A stretch of DNA of 60,000 bases from Takakia lepidozioides (lineage: Eukaryota > Streptophyta > Takakiopsida > Takakiales > Takakiaceae): positions 47,494,001-47,554,000 of the forward strand of contig CM060731.1 of NCBI GenBank assembly GCA_030704615.1, written 5' to 3'. A program made the position numbers and the translations under genes. The first letter of the stretch is position 1. Each line of letters begins with the position of its first letter. Below are positions 23,651-34,164 of the stretch, in pieces. The notes below the pieces were generated by a model. That model ran no database searches, was not told the origin of the DNA, and was given only the letters and a program-made list of their open reading frames with translations.

Positions 23651-24908
23651 CTCAAAGACTTGGACTTACGAGAGTCGCATAAGGTGCCACATACGCATCC
23701 CATTGAGGGTCAATGATCACCTGCTCCAGACCCGCCCTCACAGTCACCGGTCGATCCACCATCAAAAAGTTTGTGGCAAAACGGGTTTCACCTGGGTTCC
23801 TAAGGCTGTATTTGGGTTCATGCTTTCTAAACAATGCCAGAGGGATGTGATGTGTACGAATGAACGTCACAACCGACTTTGCCATTTTTACTAGTTGTTT
23901 CATCTATGATTCTTTTCCCCAATCCTCCAAAAGGAGATCAAAGATATGAGCAGCACACCCTTGGTAATATAGATGGGGATATCGTACCATCAAAATATCG
24001 GCCATATTAACCATGTTAGATGCATTGTCTGTGTACACTTGGACAATTTTATCAACTCCAATTTTATCAATGAAACTCGTCAACAACCCTGCTTGATAAC
24101 GTGCATCTTTTCTCTCCCCGCTTGGGTCAACGGATCCCAAAAATTGTTCCCCCGCAGGACAGATCAGCATGACATTGAATAGTGGTCGATTAGTAACAGA
24201 ACTCCAACCGTTCGCACATATAGTGCTTCCATATTTCCGGAGAGAATCACATGTCTTTTCATTCACCTTTTGGGTGAGGACAGACATAGCCTCTTCTAGC
24301 AATCTTGTGCGGAGATCGCGATAACTCGGAGGTGTGTATGTGGACTTGGAATCAGACGTGGCTTTGACAGCAGCCACAAACGCATGAAGCCTCGAGACAT
24401 TGAACGGAATATTGGCCTTGTAGAAAAATTGGGCCCACTTCTTATCCAGAGTCCTCATGTGCGATAAATTTAAGCCTTCTTGCATTGATTGTTGCCTCAA
24501 TGGTCTGGTCCGTATAAGTGCTGGCGTACAATCGGGTGTTGCTCCTGACCCACCGGCTTCTCAACGAACAACAGACGCCTCGCAAGAATCCCCCTGGGTA
24601 CAACTCTGAGGGACATTTTAATTCGAACCTGGAGTGTTTGGCTCAGAAGCCGCGGCCACATCAAGAGACAGTGGGATATTGCCTCCACATTGGGCAAAGT
24701 GGGCTTTCACTTGCATGGAGGCTTTTGGGCACAAACTAATCCATGCATTCTTCCCAAATCTGTAGCCGAGGTGATATAATATGCGATCTTTGCGACCCGC
24801 CAGCTTCAATGCACAAATATTGCATTGAACACCGTCCATTTTGTGCGGGTCTACGGTGAACCAAGGGATCCACTCCTCTCTCATCCTCACACCCAAAACC
24901 CTAACCAC
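23651..24908 (-). pseudogene. hAT-family transposase (BED finger plus DUF659-like core), broken
   Basis: Reading down from 24908, the N-terminus has a BED-type zinc finger (WIPWFTVDPHKMDGVQCNIC, then a histidine cluster), the DNA-binding module of hAT transposases. From about 24500 comes the DUF659-type core with ANGWSSVTNRPLFNVM, YTDNASNMVNMADILM and YYQGCAAHIFDLLLEDWGK, then RFATNFLMVDRP. The frame stays open from end to end except for in-frame stops at 24618-24620, about 24558 and 23901-23903. The C-terminal hATC dimerisation domain is not found, so the copy is also truncated. It cannot encode a working transposase. The hairpin-repeat array begins about 350 bases beyond its 5' end and may be its subterminal repeats (inference). 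Confidence 0.88.
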
Positions 24909-25249
24909 AGACTTAAGGTTGAATGAAGAACACTAGTGTACTTGGTAGATTTGTCAAGAACAATAGAAGTTAGAACAAAATGCAATGGCCCAACACTACG
25001 GCATCAATCCAAGTGGATCAATGCATCAAGTAGTATTGTGCTTTTTGACAATTTGCTGCAGTGGCTCTGGTGGAAGCCACAACAGCAAACGGTCCGCACC
25101 CTCCTCTTGGGCTTACACTCTTGCTCAAGGAATAGAGAACATTCACTCGTCACAAAAGTATTTGCCACAAAAGAAGTGAGGGGCATTGGGACCACATTAT
25201 ATACCCTCCAGTCTCCAAGCCTCACACGTTCGACGAATCAGAATCCAAT

Positions 25250-25770
25250 GCTGCGACCGCTCCAGGTCGCACGAGGAAGTCGCATGTTATTTTAAAAAAT
25301 AACTGTTGCGACTACCCTCATGCTGGTGGTCGCAGATATTAAAAAACAGAAAATTGTTGCGACCACCCCCATGCTCGTGGTCACAGAGATTATTTAAAAA
25401 TAAATAAATAAAATAAATAAATAAATGTTGCGACCACTCCCCTGCTGGTGGTCGCACTTATTAAAAAAACTGAAAAATGTTGCGACCACCCCCATGCTAA
25501 TGGTCGCACATATTAAGAAATAGAAAAATGTTGCGACCACCCCCTTGATGGTGGTCGCACCTATTACAAATAAAATAAAAATTATGCGACCACCAGTAGC
25601 GGTGGTCGCAATTGTTTAAGAAAAGAAAAAAATGCGACCACCTCTGCTGGTGGTCGCATCTATTTTTAGAAAACAAAAATGTTGCGACAACCCCTCTGTT
25701 AGTGGTCGCAACTTTTAAAAAATAAGATAAATTTTGTGACCACCACCATTTGGAGGTCGCACCAATTTAA
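25250..25770 (+). repeat. Array of about ten hairpin-forming 50-60-bp repeats
   Basis: Each unit contains TTGCGACCACCCCCATGCTG then GTGGTCGCA, so its two halves (GCGACCAC and GTGGTCGC) pair into a stem. Units are separated by A/T-rich spacers of variable length. Several units have lost pairing (for example GTGACCACC and GCGACAACC). I count nine or ten units between about 25250 and 25765. Confidence 0.9.
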
Positions 25771-25962
25771 CAATAATGATTTTACAAATATTGGCAGATG
25801 AAGTAATTTATAAAACAATTCATTCACTTGCCAAGGTGTCGCCTGGAATACAACGTGTCCACCTACGTGGCATATTTTTCACCTAACTCATGTTTTACTG
25901 ATTTTTCGGCAAAACTGACGTGACGTTGGTCGCGTCAGCGTCAGGTCCGATGTGACGTGACG

Positions 25963-26736
25963 TCACTGACGTGTGCAACCCTGCTTGAAGTTCCAGTCAT
26001 ATGAAGGAACATCCACCTGCAACCTAACCATTCGCTCATTCCATACACAAACTCGCCCATCCCAACGAAAGAAATAAACAGAATGATGGAAATGGTTGCC
26101 CCCCCAGTCAGGTACAACACGCAGGAAAACTGACGAGCCATTCTTTGGCATGTGCATATGTGATGCAAACATCACATGCATTGTGTCACCCTCAAGGGTG
26201 ACACAAATGTCTCCAGCAGCAGTCCATGGCCTATCTGGTGTATGTCTTTGCTGAAGCATCCTCCAAATAGGGGAGGGAAGAGCATCAATCAGCTTGATGG
26301 AGTCCCAATCTCCGCCCATCCACTGGAATACAGTGAGAATATGAAAGCATTCATTCTCCTTGTCTGGATCCAAACCTAGTTGATATGGACCCCACTCCTC
26401 ATTGGGGGCACACAAGAATCTGGACCTCAGAACCATCGTGTTTGGAAGCTTTGAACACTCAATAGTACTTTCATCATAGAAACCACACCAAGCCACTATA
26501 CCTGCAAAATCGTGTCCCCTGAGAATAATGTCCCCTGTTGTTGGTTGTGACCGGTCCACCAAAGCTTCGAGAACGGAAATGCGGGACCCCACAATGCCGC
26601 CAAGGTCACCCAACAACTCCTTCATTGTGTCTTCATCAACCTCAGCTTGCTCCTGTAGCCACAGAATGGAGGAAGAACTGGTAAGGTCGGCCATTGAAAA
26701 TGAAGCGGACTGCAAGGAGAAGGAAGTCAGAAGCAC
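25963..26736 (-). CDS. Hypothetical protein, 257 aa, intact ORF
   Basis: A single open frame, unbroken in a neighbourhood where most ORFs are broken. The start at 26736 is the first Met; another Met at residue 15 (MADLTSSSS) may be the real one. Features are acidic N-terminal residues, then a Trp-rich globular half (FAGIVAWCGFYDEST, FQWMGGDWDSIKL, PDWGGNHFHHSVYFFRWDG). There is no signal peptide, membrane segment or motif I recognise. It lies about 1 kb downstream of the MULE/SWIM gene on the same strand and ends next to a TGACG-rich stretch (25915-25975). It could be a second transposon protein or a terminal exon of a larger gene. I cannot assign a function. Confidence 0.5.
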   Translation of the reverse strand: MLLTSFSLQSASFSMADLTSSSSILWLQEQAEVDEDTMKELLGDLGGIVGSRISVLEALVDRSQPTTGDIILRGHDFAGIVAWCGFYDESTIECSKLPNTMVLRSRFLCAPNEEWGPYQLGLDPDKENECFHILTVFQWMGGDWDSIKLIDALPSPIWRMLQQRHTPDRPWTAAGDICVTLEGDTMHVMFASHMHMPKNGSSVFLRVVPDWGGNHFHHSVYFFRWDGRVCVWNERMVRLQVDVPSYDWNFKQGCTRQ

Positions 26737-27793
26737 AATGTGATGGGCAGCTCAAAGGAGTAAGAAATGAGAGGGCGATGGAAAGAGGCAACTGAGAAAC
26801 GACCTAGAATCCAGGACTCCTTAGTGCCACTTATGGAGCTGCGATGTATGTTTCAATTGTATGTATGTATGTGTTACATGGTTCATGATATTGTGTCAGT
26901 TCGAGTCAAGTCATTCTGAATGTAGGACATGATAGGGAGCAGGAAAAAAGACATTCCAGCGGAGGGCCAAACATTTCCTTAGCAGGTTGACGTGGTAGAA
27001 GAATGATCTTTGTGTACACATGTTGCTTATCCCACATTTTATGGTAATTACAGTGTGGTGAAAACATGGTGTTGACTTCCAATTAGTGTTGATGTAAAAG
27101 AAATATGACCACGTTGTGGATACATAGCAATTGTTGTTGTGCATGGGGTGCACGCACCTGTGCATGATAAGGGAAGAGAATCTTACTTGATGATTGAAGA
27201 TGTCCATTAATTTGTTTCAGTTTATAGGGGAGTGCTAGTGCACGTTACAAACTGATCCTCAACTGACATGAAATCTGGTCGAATGTGAAACAAAGGCTTA
27301 TTTGGTGACTGAAATTGTACATTATAATGTACGTTTATGATGTAGTGCCGGTGCATGTTTGAAAACAAACTCTGAACTGAGATGAAAGAGGTCCACATTA
27401 TGTTGCTAACAAAGACGTTGAACATGTAAACCCTGTTGTCCAGAGCATAGTCCATAGCATGTGGATTGAAGAGCAGGGAGTATAATCCCTTCAAAATAGC
27501 AGAGGCATCAGTCAATACAAATTGTGATTGTAGGGAGAGTACCTAACACATAATTTCAAAATTACGGAACTATATGAGAGCTCACATGCCAGGACAAGGC
27601 ATATATGTGCGCATGTATCCAACAGTTTCCATCTCCCCTGCTAAGAGGTGGCATCATTGTCCCTGCATAGTGAAATGGTCGAATTCATGCTGTCAGTGGA
27701 TCTGCATCAGGATTGCACTTTACAAACTGAATTTCAGGAAGTGTAGGGCAGTACCTTCATGCCTTTCACCCTATGTATAGCTTCTTCCTTGTC
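26737..27793. other. Region between the orphan ORF and the MULE/SWIM gene
   Basis: Minus-strand ORFs at 26911-27207 and 27222-27515 are the longest here; neither carries a motif I recognise. They could be exons linking the two neighbouring genes, but I could not pair convincing splice sites. Confidence 0.3.
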
Positions 27794-30526
27794 CTACAAT
27801 ATGCAGGTGCGGGCCTGCCATTGTGATTGTGCCCATGCCTCTCGGCCAAAAAGTCTTTGAAGCGTACGAGGGACTTTCGCCTTCCCATCATCAACAACAG
27901 TCATAACTGGCTCTTCATCAGGGTATTGAAGGCCCTCCTCCATCATGGCAATCAAGTCCAGAATCTTTCCCTTTTCAACTCTCATGAGGGCAAGCAGATG
28001 TTGCTGGAGGAAGTCATTCTTTTGTGTCAATTCAAGAATACTCTGCCATTCTGTAGAAATTGAGGCCATGAGGTTAATATGCAAGGGACTTCCATGAAGA
28101 GGGCTTTTTACAGACATAGAAGGGGATTTCAAATTTGGAGGAGTTAGACCACATGGAGGGGAGGGGGATTGTGAACCTGTCACCAAATTCTGAAGGCCAC
28201 CTTTTGATGTGCCCATGAGAGATCCACAGAACTTTGCAATGAGCCCATCTTCGAGATGAGGGTGCAACATATTCAAAACCTTGACTTGGTGTGCACACAT
28301 ATTGCCTTTGAGGGCCCAAGGGCAATCACAGCAAGCCCACTTTGAGTCGGGATTGTGAACTATGAACGTGTCACCCAAATGTCGATGACATTCAACTTTT
28401 GCAGGGCCTCCGGGTGTATCGGGCAGAGTCACGTTCTCATCAGGAATGTGTTTGGCAAGCATTTTGGAACTACAAATAAATCCCTCTTGCCGCTTGTTTC
28501 AAACAAATCCATAAGCCTTCGCATGAGACATGTACCAATAATGGGTAAGGACATCACCTGTCAATTCTGAGATGAGCCAATCAACCCGCCTACTAGTAAG
28601 GACACTTTTGGTACACTTCAGTTGCGCTTTAAGGTTCCCATGATAAGCTTCAATGGCAGCATTAGTATCTTGAGAGACATGGGGAATGTTCCGTGTTCCG
28701 GTGATCCACATTTTAGCTTTGGGAAGCCACTCGGTCTCCATGTAGTTGCAGAAATCAGTCTCAGAAGGATACTTCTCCCGCAATGAAATTATCTTGTATA
28801 CTGCCCATGCCTCACCTGCATCCCCGGAGATGTCTCGTCTGTCATACATGATTTGTGCAAGGTCCTGTAACACAGCCGCACGTACTGCTGCATCTTTGAC
28901 CTTGCTGACTACATTCTTTTGCCAAGCTCGCCTCACATGCCACAAGCACAGGAAAATTGCACAATCCCCCCACACACATCTGTTCCTTATCAGGTTCAAG
29001 TAGTATAAAACACATTTACATGCAAGCAATGACCAAGCAATTGTTTTGTAAAGTTGCAGGTACCTGATGGCTGCAATTTCTGCATCTGCATCATCGACAA
29101 TAAACGCATTGGGGCACCAGTTGACTTTCCTAGCTTTCATTTGGTCGTTCAGTGCCTCCATCCAAGGTTGCAGATCTTTGGTTTTGCACCTAGCCATGAT
29201 AATGTACGCGACTGGAATTCCATTCAGCCACTCATCAAACACCATCATGGTGTACAATGGATACTTCAGCAACAATCATGTAAAACAGATGTTACAAATT
29301 CTTTCATGTATATGGAATGTACATGTTATGATGTAAAGTGCATTTGCAGGTCTTCTAATACACATTGCATCAGAATGAAGTTCACCTTTTTTTCATTTGT
29401 CCCGAAAGTTGCATCGCACGCCACTATTCGCAAATGTCCATGGTTCACCATCTGTTTTTTCTGCCATTCAGTTTGTATGCCCAGCACAAATGGGAGGTCG
29501 AGTTTTCTGTCATTGGAAGTCCATGCAGGGTGGTTCAGTTTTTCTTGGTAGTAGAAAACACTATGTGGGTTGGCCTCCACCCACATGCGGACACTACGTT
29601 CATCATTTGAGTGTTTTTTGAATGTTTATTCATCACATTTGTTGGCAATATTCCGGATGTCCCATGAAATGAGGAAAGTATCACGGTTGACCTCCAATCC
29701 AGCATCCATCATCTCCTTTACCTGTTGCGTGTGCTTCGCCATTATTTTGTTGATGCTTAGCCCTAACCGCAAGTTGTGCATTACCCATGCTTTCATGTCT
29801 TCACTGACGTGGGGAGCTAATGCAGCACGTCCAGTTTCATGTGCAAGCCCATGACATATCTCTCCAGCTCCATTGACGTGTCTCTTCTCGTAATATACCA
29901 ATTCTGCAATTTCAGGGTCAACATAGCATTGCTTCACTACAAACCGACATACACATCCCCTCTTTATGCCCTCCCCAGATTTCATTTTTGTGGTCCTCAT
30001 TTGTTTTGGTTTTTGCTCGCTGGCAGATCCCACAAGTCTTGGCTTTCTCCCCTTCTTCTTGGGAGGTCGTGGTTTCCATTTCTTGGCTGCCATGGCGGAG
30101 GTTACCTCCAAGAGGGTAGTCGTCTTGTCCTCTGGCCCATAAGAGCAGTGATATCTAGGAAAGAAACCATGGTACATTACTCATACTGCAATGGAGCGAC
30201 TCCAAGACTCATACAGCAAGGGGCTCCCAATGATGACACGAAATAGTAATGTATTACATGGAGTTCACATAGTTTTACCTTGTTAGACTTAAGGCACTAT
30301 TCGTGCGTGGAGCGAGGAGTGATCCATGTGGACAACCTCTTTGGCGATGCTTGCGGAAAGTGCATGGCCCACCGGGGCGGGATGATTCCCCAGTTATGAA
30401 ATCATTCACACGACTCCATGGAATGTAGGCCACTGAAGCGTTGTCTTCACCGGGAGGGATACCATGCCATTGATAACGCCATTGTAAGACATTGTGATTG
30501 AAAGCACCTGCGTTCGGAGATTGCAC
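27794..30526 (-). pseudogene. MULE transposase-derived SWIM zinc-finger protein, two nonsense codons
   Basis: Four exons can be inferred: about 30526-30279, 30154-29386, 29263-29064 and 28985-27794. The introns are 124, 122 and 78 bases with GT/AG ends, and the frame holds across every junction. The second exon has a Lys/Arg-rich stretch (KPRPPKKKGRKPRL), a Cys-containing FAR1/WRKY-like zone and then RIVACDATFG. The third opens with VFDEWLNGIPVAYIIMAR and FIVDDADAEI. The fourth has FLCLWHVRRAWQKN and the SWIM finger CDCPWALKGNMCAH. These are the MULE catalytic region and SWIM domain of plant transposase-derived proteins. Two in-frame stops interrupt it: TAA at 29626-29628 and TGA at 28499-28501, just before the SWIM part. 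The true N-terminus was not located. It may be a dying Mutator-like element or a retired domesticated copy. Confidence 0.82.
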
Positions 30527-31519
30527 TTGATTTCAAAGATTCGAAACAAGATGGGGGACAACTTGGGGGATAAACTCTTCACTTCTGTCATGTACAGACG
30601 TCGTTTCAGCAGCAGTCGGGTTGACATTGCATGCACAAGTGTCCAACGCTGCTACAATGGTGACCGGAGAATTTTGAGGACGATGATGAAGAGGAGGAAG
30701 ATGGAGACAGGTGGACAATTGCCCGTACGAAAGTAATCATCCGGTACATGACAGAAATCATCCGGTGCAATCGATTAAAATATTTATTTAGAAGTTCAAA
30801 TTTGAATTTTGAATCGATGTGTGACGATCCATGCATCTATGTGGAGGTGTCATATCTTGGTGATGATGGATGCCTGTGTTACATAAGTGATGTGCAACTC
30901 CGGGATGATGGCTGTGTGACATAGAACATGTTCAACATGCATGGCTGTGTGACATGATTCATGTGTGACGGGTTTGAAGTGGCAATGGAGGCGGGCGGGC
31001 GGATGGGAGCGACGCGTCGCGACGACCGTGACCAACGCAGGAGCCGCCGTGGGGGTGAGGCGGGTGGGGGAGGGGAGGGCCACGTAGGCAGCCCCGTTGA
31101 TGGCGCATTAAACTCCAGGGCCTCTTCTATTACTTGCCCAAGGAAAGCCTAGTCTAAACTTTGTACGTGCAGATATTGAAAAGACCCCTAGCAAGTAGTA
31201 GCCATCCATGCAGCCTTCACATCCACTTGGGCCAGAAATGGCCACCTGTGCACCAGTTCAACACCAACAGACTACACCTGGACAGCCCTCCCACCAGTCG
31301 GCTAGAGAAATCTCGGCGCGGCCCTCCATGGTGTCACCAGAATTTGACAGAGACATCAACTGGCGTCATATCAGATCGGCGGCTAGACTTCAGTTTCGCT
31401 AGTCACTAACACTTACTACAATCTGTCTCATCGATCTCTACAAGTATCAAGCATCAAATTGCTCATCTGTTGTCAGACTTCGAGTTCTACCGTTCAGGGC
31501 GCTACTGCCTAGTTTTCCC
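30527..31519. other. Upstream of the MULE/SWIM gene; no gene seen
   Basis: The region includes a GC-rich patch with GCGGGCGGGCGG and GACGCGTCGCGACG near 30985-31025. A short ORF at 31208-31402 (MQPSHPLGPEMA start) has no family I recognise and could be a gag remnant. Confidence 0.35.
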
Positions 31520-31735
31520 ACAACCCCCTAGGGGATTTTGCTTTGAATAGGGGCTCTTGAGCCCTAGCTTGTCTCTGCTTCTTGCAAGAAGCTTGTTCGA
31601 TCGATCGTTCAAGGCAAGCTGCCTCCCTATGGGGTTTGCTTTGAGTAGGGCCTCTCTAGCCCTAGTTTCTCCTTGCTCCTTTTAGGAGGCTTGTTCGTCC
31701 TTCATTGACTACGGTGTGTGTGCCTCCATGGTGTA
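31520..31735 (+). repeat. Imperfect tandem duplication inside LTR-like DNA
   Basis: Two units of about 105 bases share GGGGATTTTGCTTTGA or GGGGTTTGCTTTGA, TAGGGGCTCTTGAGCCCTAG or its variant, GAGGCTTGTTCG or GAAGCTTGTTCG, and end in GTGCCTCC or GCTGCCTCC. Downstream are AATAAACTTAATAAAG, then GGTGCCAAAAATGAG at 31976. This looks like a decayed LTR end plus primer-site remnant, but the LTR start is not visible. Confidence 0.55.
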
Positions 31736-31837
31736 CCCACGGGGTTTTAATATCTTTCCCCAAATAAACTTAATAAAGTTCTCCCAGGGCCTCTGTCCCC
31801 TGATCCCCTGTTAAAATAAAATAACTAAAAATAATTA

Positions 31838-31853
31838 ATGTTGGGTCCAACAT
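31838..31853. repeat. 16-bp near-perfect palindrome
   Basis: ATGTTGG-GT-CCAACAT reads as a TGTTGG start abutting a CCAACA end. These are the usual termini of plant Ty1/copia LTRs, so the site could be an LTR-LTR junction or a relic. Confidence 0.6.
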
Positions 31854-32329
31854 GGATGGAACTTAACCCTCAAGGGCCTAGGAGACCCATTTCGGGTTTT
31901 GATGATGTAGATTTTTCTATGTATTTTTTGCAGATTTTTTTTATTGGCTCCTCCCTATAAGGGAGAGACCACGCATTGGTGCCAAAAATGAGTAAGATCC
32001 TGATATACCTCCACTAGATAGTACCTACATGAAGCACATAATCCTCCCCCACTTAAATGCTAACTTGAATGTACCTGATTGGATAAGACCCATAAGTGAA
32101 TCTTACACATGTAAAATATGAATGGATGGATGAATGATGAATGAATGAATGTTTAGGATGATTGAATGGATGAATGAATGTTTAGGATGAATTACGATGG
32201 ATGAGTGAATGAATGTGCTCGAGTCTAGGGTTGTGTTGCAGGGGCTGGGACTTAGTGTTTTTTGGGGTCCGCATCTTCTTAATGCCAAAACACGGTAGAT
32301 GGTCTTGTTGATCTGCAAGATATGCATAG

Positions 32330-33530
32330 CTTGGGTGGACAACCGCAATCGCATGGTGTGGCTTTTCCTTAGTACGATGTGAAGAAGTTTGTCCATCCTG
32401 CAAAGGTGGGCTCTTGGCTCCTGTTAGTACCATGATTTGGCATTCTTCCTTATGTTTACAAGGTTCTTGGGATAGTCGGTTTGGTCTAGCAGGCCGTGTT
32501 TCAATCTTGTCCCGCTCAGCTGCATCGTGGTGGTTCTCACAGACCAATCCGACATTACCTGACTATAGACACAAGCAGCACACACAAGAGGTGGGTAGTC
32601 AAATCCTCAATGGGTCATGACACAAGGTCAAGGACAATGTGGTGAGGGCACCTTCTTCTTCGACCTATTTCAGCCTGTATGCCCTCTCATCAGACCCAGC
32701 CCTAAATTTGCAGCACGGAGCAGAGCTAGCATGAGTTTTTTTAAGATCCTTCACGATGGTGGGACAACCGCAATTGCAAGGTGAGGCTTTTCCTTAATGT
32801 ACGATTGGGGCATTTTCTAGAACACGGTTGGGTTGTTTGCTATAACAAATGTAGGCTGTCATTGTCAATTGCTAGCAGCAAGGCAAGGATGTATGCATGG
32901 TTTGTGCAGAGCATGGATAGCTTAAGGAGCAGGGGTAGAGTTTGGGTCCAGATTCATCCAAGAGGGCCGGATTTCAAGCTCAATATTACTATGATACCTT
33001 GTGGATCAACTGGAAGCCGCAGCAGCAGCGGCACAATTGATAAAATCAGGCACTACTAATGACGGTACCTTCTTCAACACATTTCACCCTGATATTCCCT
33101 CTTATCAGAATCAGCCCTAAAATTCCATGTTGAGTTCTGCAAGTTAGCTAGTTGAGTGAATCTTTGATAGTTTGGAGTGACTTTGACATGATATTGCCAA
33201 CGTGACAATAGGAAAGTATCCAAAAACATGCAACAGAGATGAGGAGTAGCTGTGGAATGAATAATTTTCTGATCCCAGTCAATGGTGGGACAACCAAGGC
33301 AAAAGGTGAATGCCTGTTAGATTACAGAGAGTAGCAGGCGCAATTCAACATAGGAACTAGTGTGATAAGCTAAGTTGGGTGTTTCCTAGAATAAATATAG
33401 GCTGTCATTATCAGCTGCAAGGCAAGGATGTACGCATGATTTGTGCAGAGGCAGTAATAGCCAAAGGGGCAGGGATAGAGTGTCGGTCCAGATTCATCCA
33501 AGAGGGCCCCCAGCAGAAGAAGTGTCCTTC
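32330..33530 (+). repeat. Dispersed noncoding repeat family, copy A
   Basis: Shares long collinear blocks with 43310-43880 (GTACGATGTGAAGAAGTTTG, GGCCGTGTTTCAATCT, GACCAATCCGACATTACCT, CAAGCAGCACACACAAGAGG). It also shares blocks with 44930-45105 (GCACAATTGATAAAATCAG) and 47808-48095 (GGAACTAGTGTG, GCAAGGCAAGGATG). Part of the unit repeats inside copy A about 430 bases apart (GATCCTTCACGATGGTGGGA and GGCTTTTCCTTA blocks). No coding frame is conserved. Confidence 0.85.
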
Positions 33531-33644
33531 ATGTTGTTGTCCTGCTTAATTTATCTGCAAGCTGTTCTAACCGCCTAACTAACTAAGCCACTACAAATGT
33601 CATTCCCACATAGTCGTTCCCTGCCAATGATAACCGTTCCCTAT

Positions 33645-33905
33645 GTACGCTGTGATGGCTGTGCCAAGCTGTGTCGGGCTGTGACTGTGCCGAGCTGTGA
33701 CTGGCTGTGTCGGATTGTGTCGGGTTGTGTAAAGTTGTGTAAAGTTGTGATAGACTGTGACTAACTGTGATAGGTTGTGATTGACTGTGACAGACTCTGT
33801 AAGGCTGTGTCGGGCTGTGTAAGGTTGTGTATGGCTGTGATAGACTATGATAGGCTGTGTACGACTGTGTAAGGCTGTGACTGAGTGTGTAAGCCTGTCT
33901 ACCAC
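33645..33905 (+). repeat. 10-bp minisatellite (ggctgtgtaa-like), about 25 units
   Basis: Successive decamers fit the pattern NRNYTGTGNN (GGGTTGTGTA, AAGTTGTGTA, AGACTGTGAC, AGGCTGTGTC and so on) with almost no indels across about 250 bases. The minus-strand ORFs across it (130 and 101 codons) are by-products of the repeat. Confidence 0.9.
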
Positions 33906-34164
33906 CCCTAAAGCCTGTGCCTGTCACCCCTAAGGCCTCTGTTGGTCCAAGTCTACCATCCGTAAGTCTGCGCAAAAATTAAGGGTACCCCACAGAACCC
34001 GTAAAACTGTCTAGGTCCCAGACAACCCTCTAACGTTACCCCTCCCATTCTCAAAAAGTTGTGTCCTCACGGTTTACTGTTTAGGATCAGCAAACCTTTG
34101 TGAGCAAGCACCCTTTGGTTGATGAGAGTCCCTTGGAGGACTATGTGTGCGAGCCCGAGCCCTG

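Noticed and set aside
25250-25770. CRISPR-like array of repeats with spacers
   Set aside because: The genome is eukaryotic, spacers are A/T-rich low-complexity DNA of variable length, and the repeats drift. It is a hairpin minisatellite or subterminal repeat array.
33583-33975. Two minus-strand ORFs encoding Ser/Thr/Gln/His repeats
   Set aside because: They are translations of a 10-bp minisatellite, which repeats in every frame; no start context or neighbour supports a gene.
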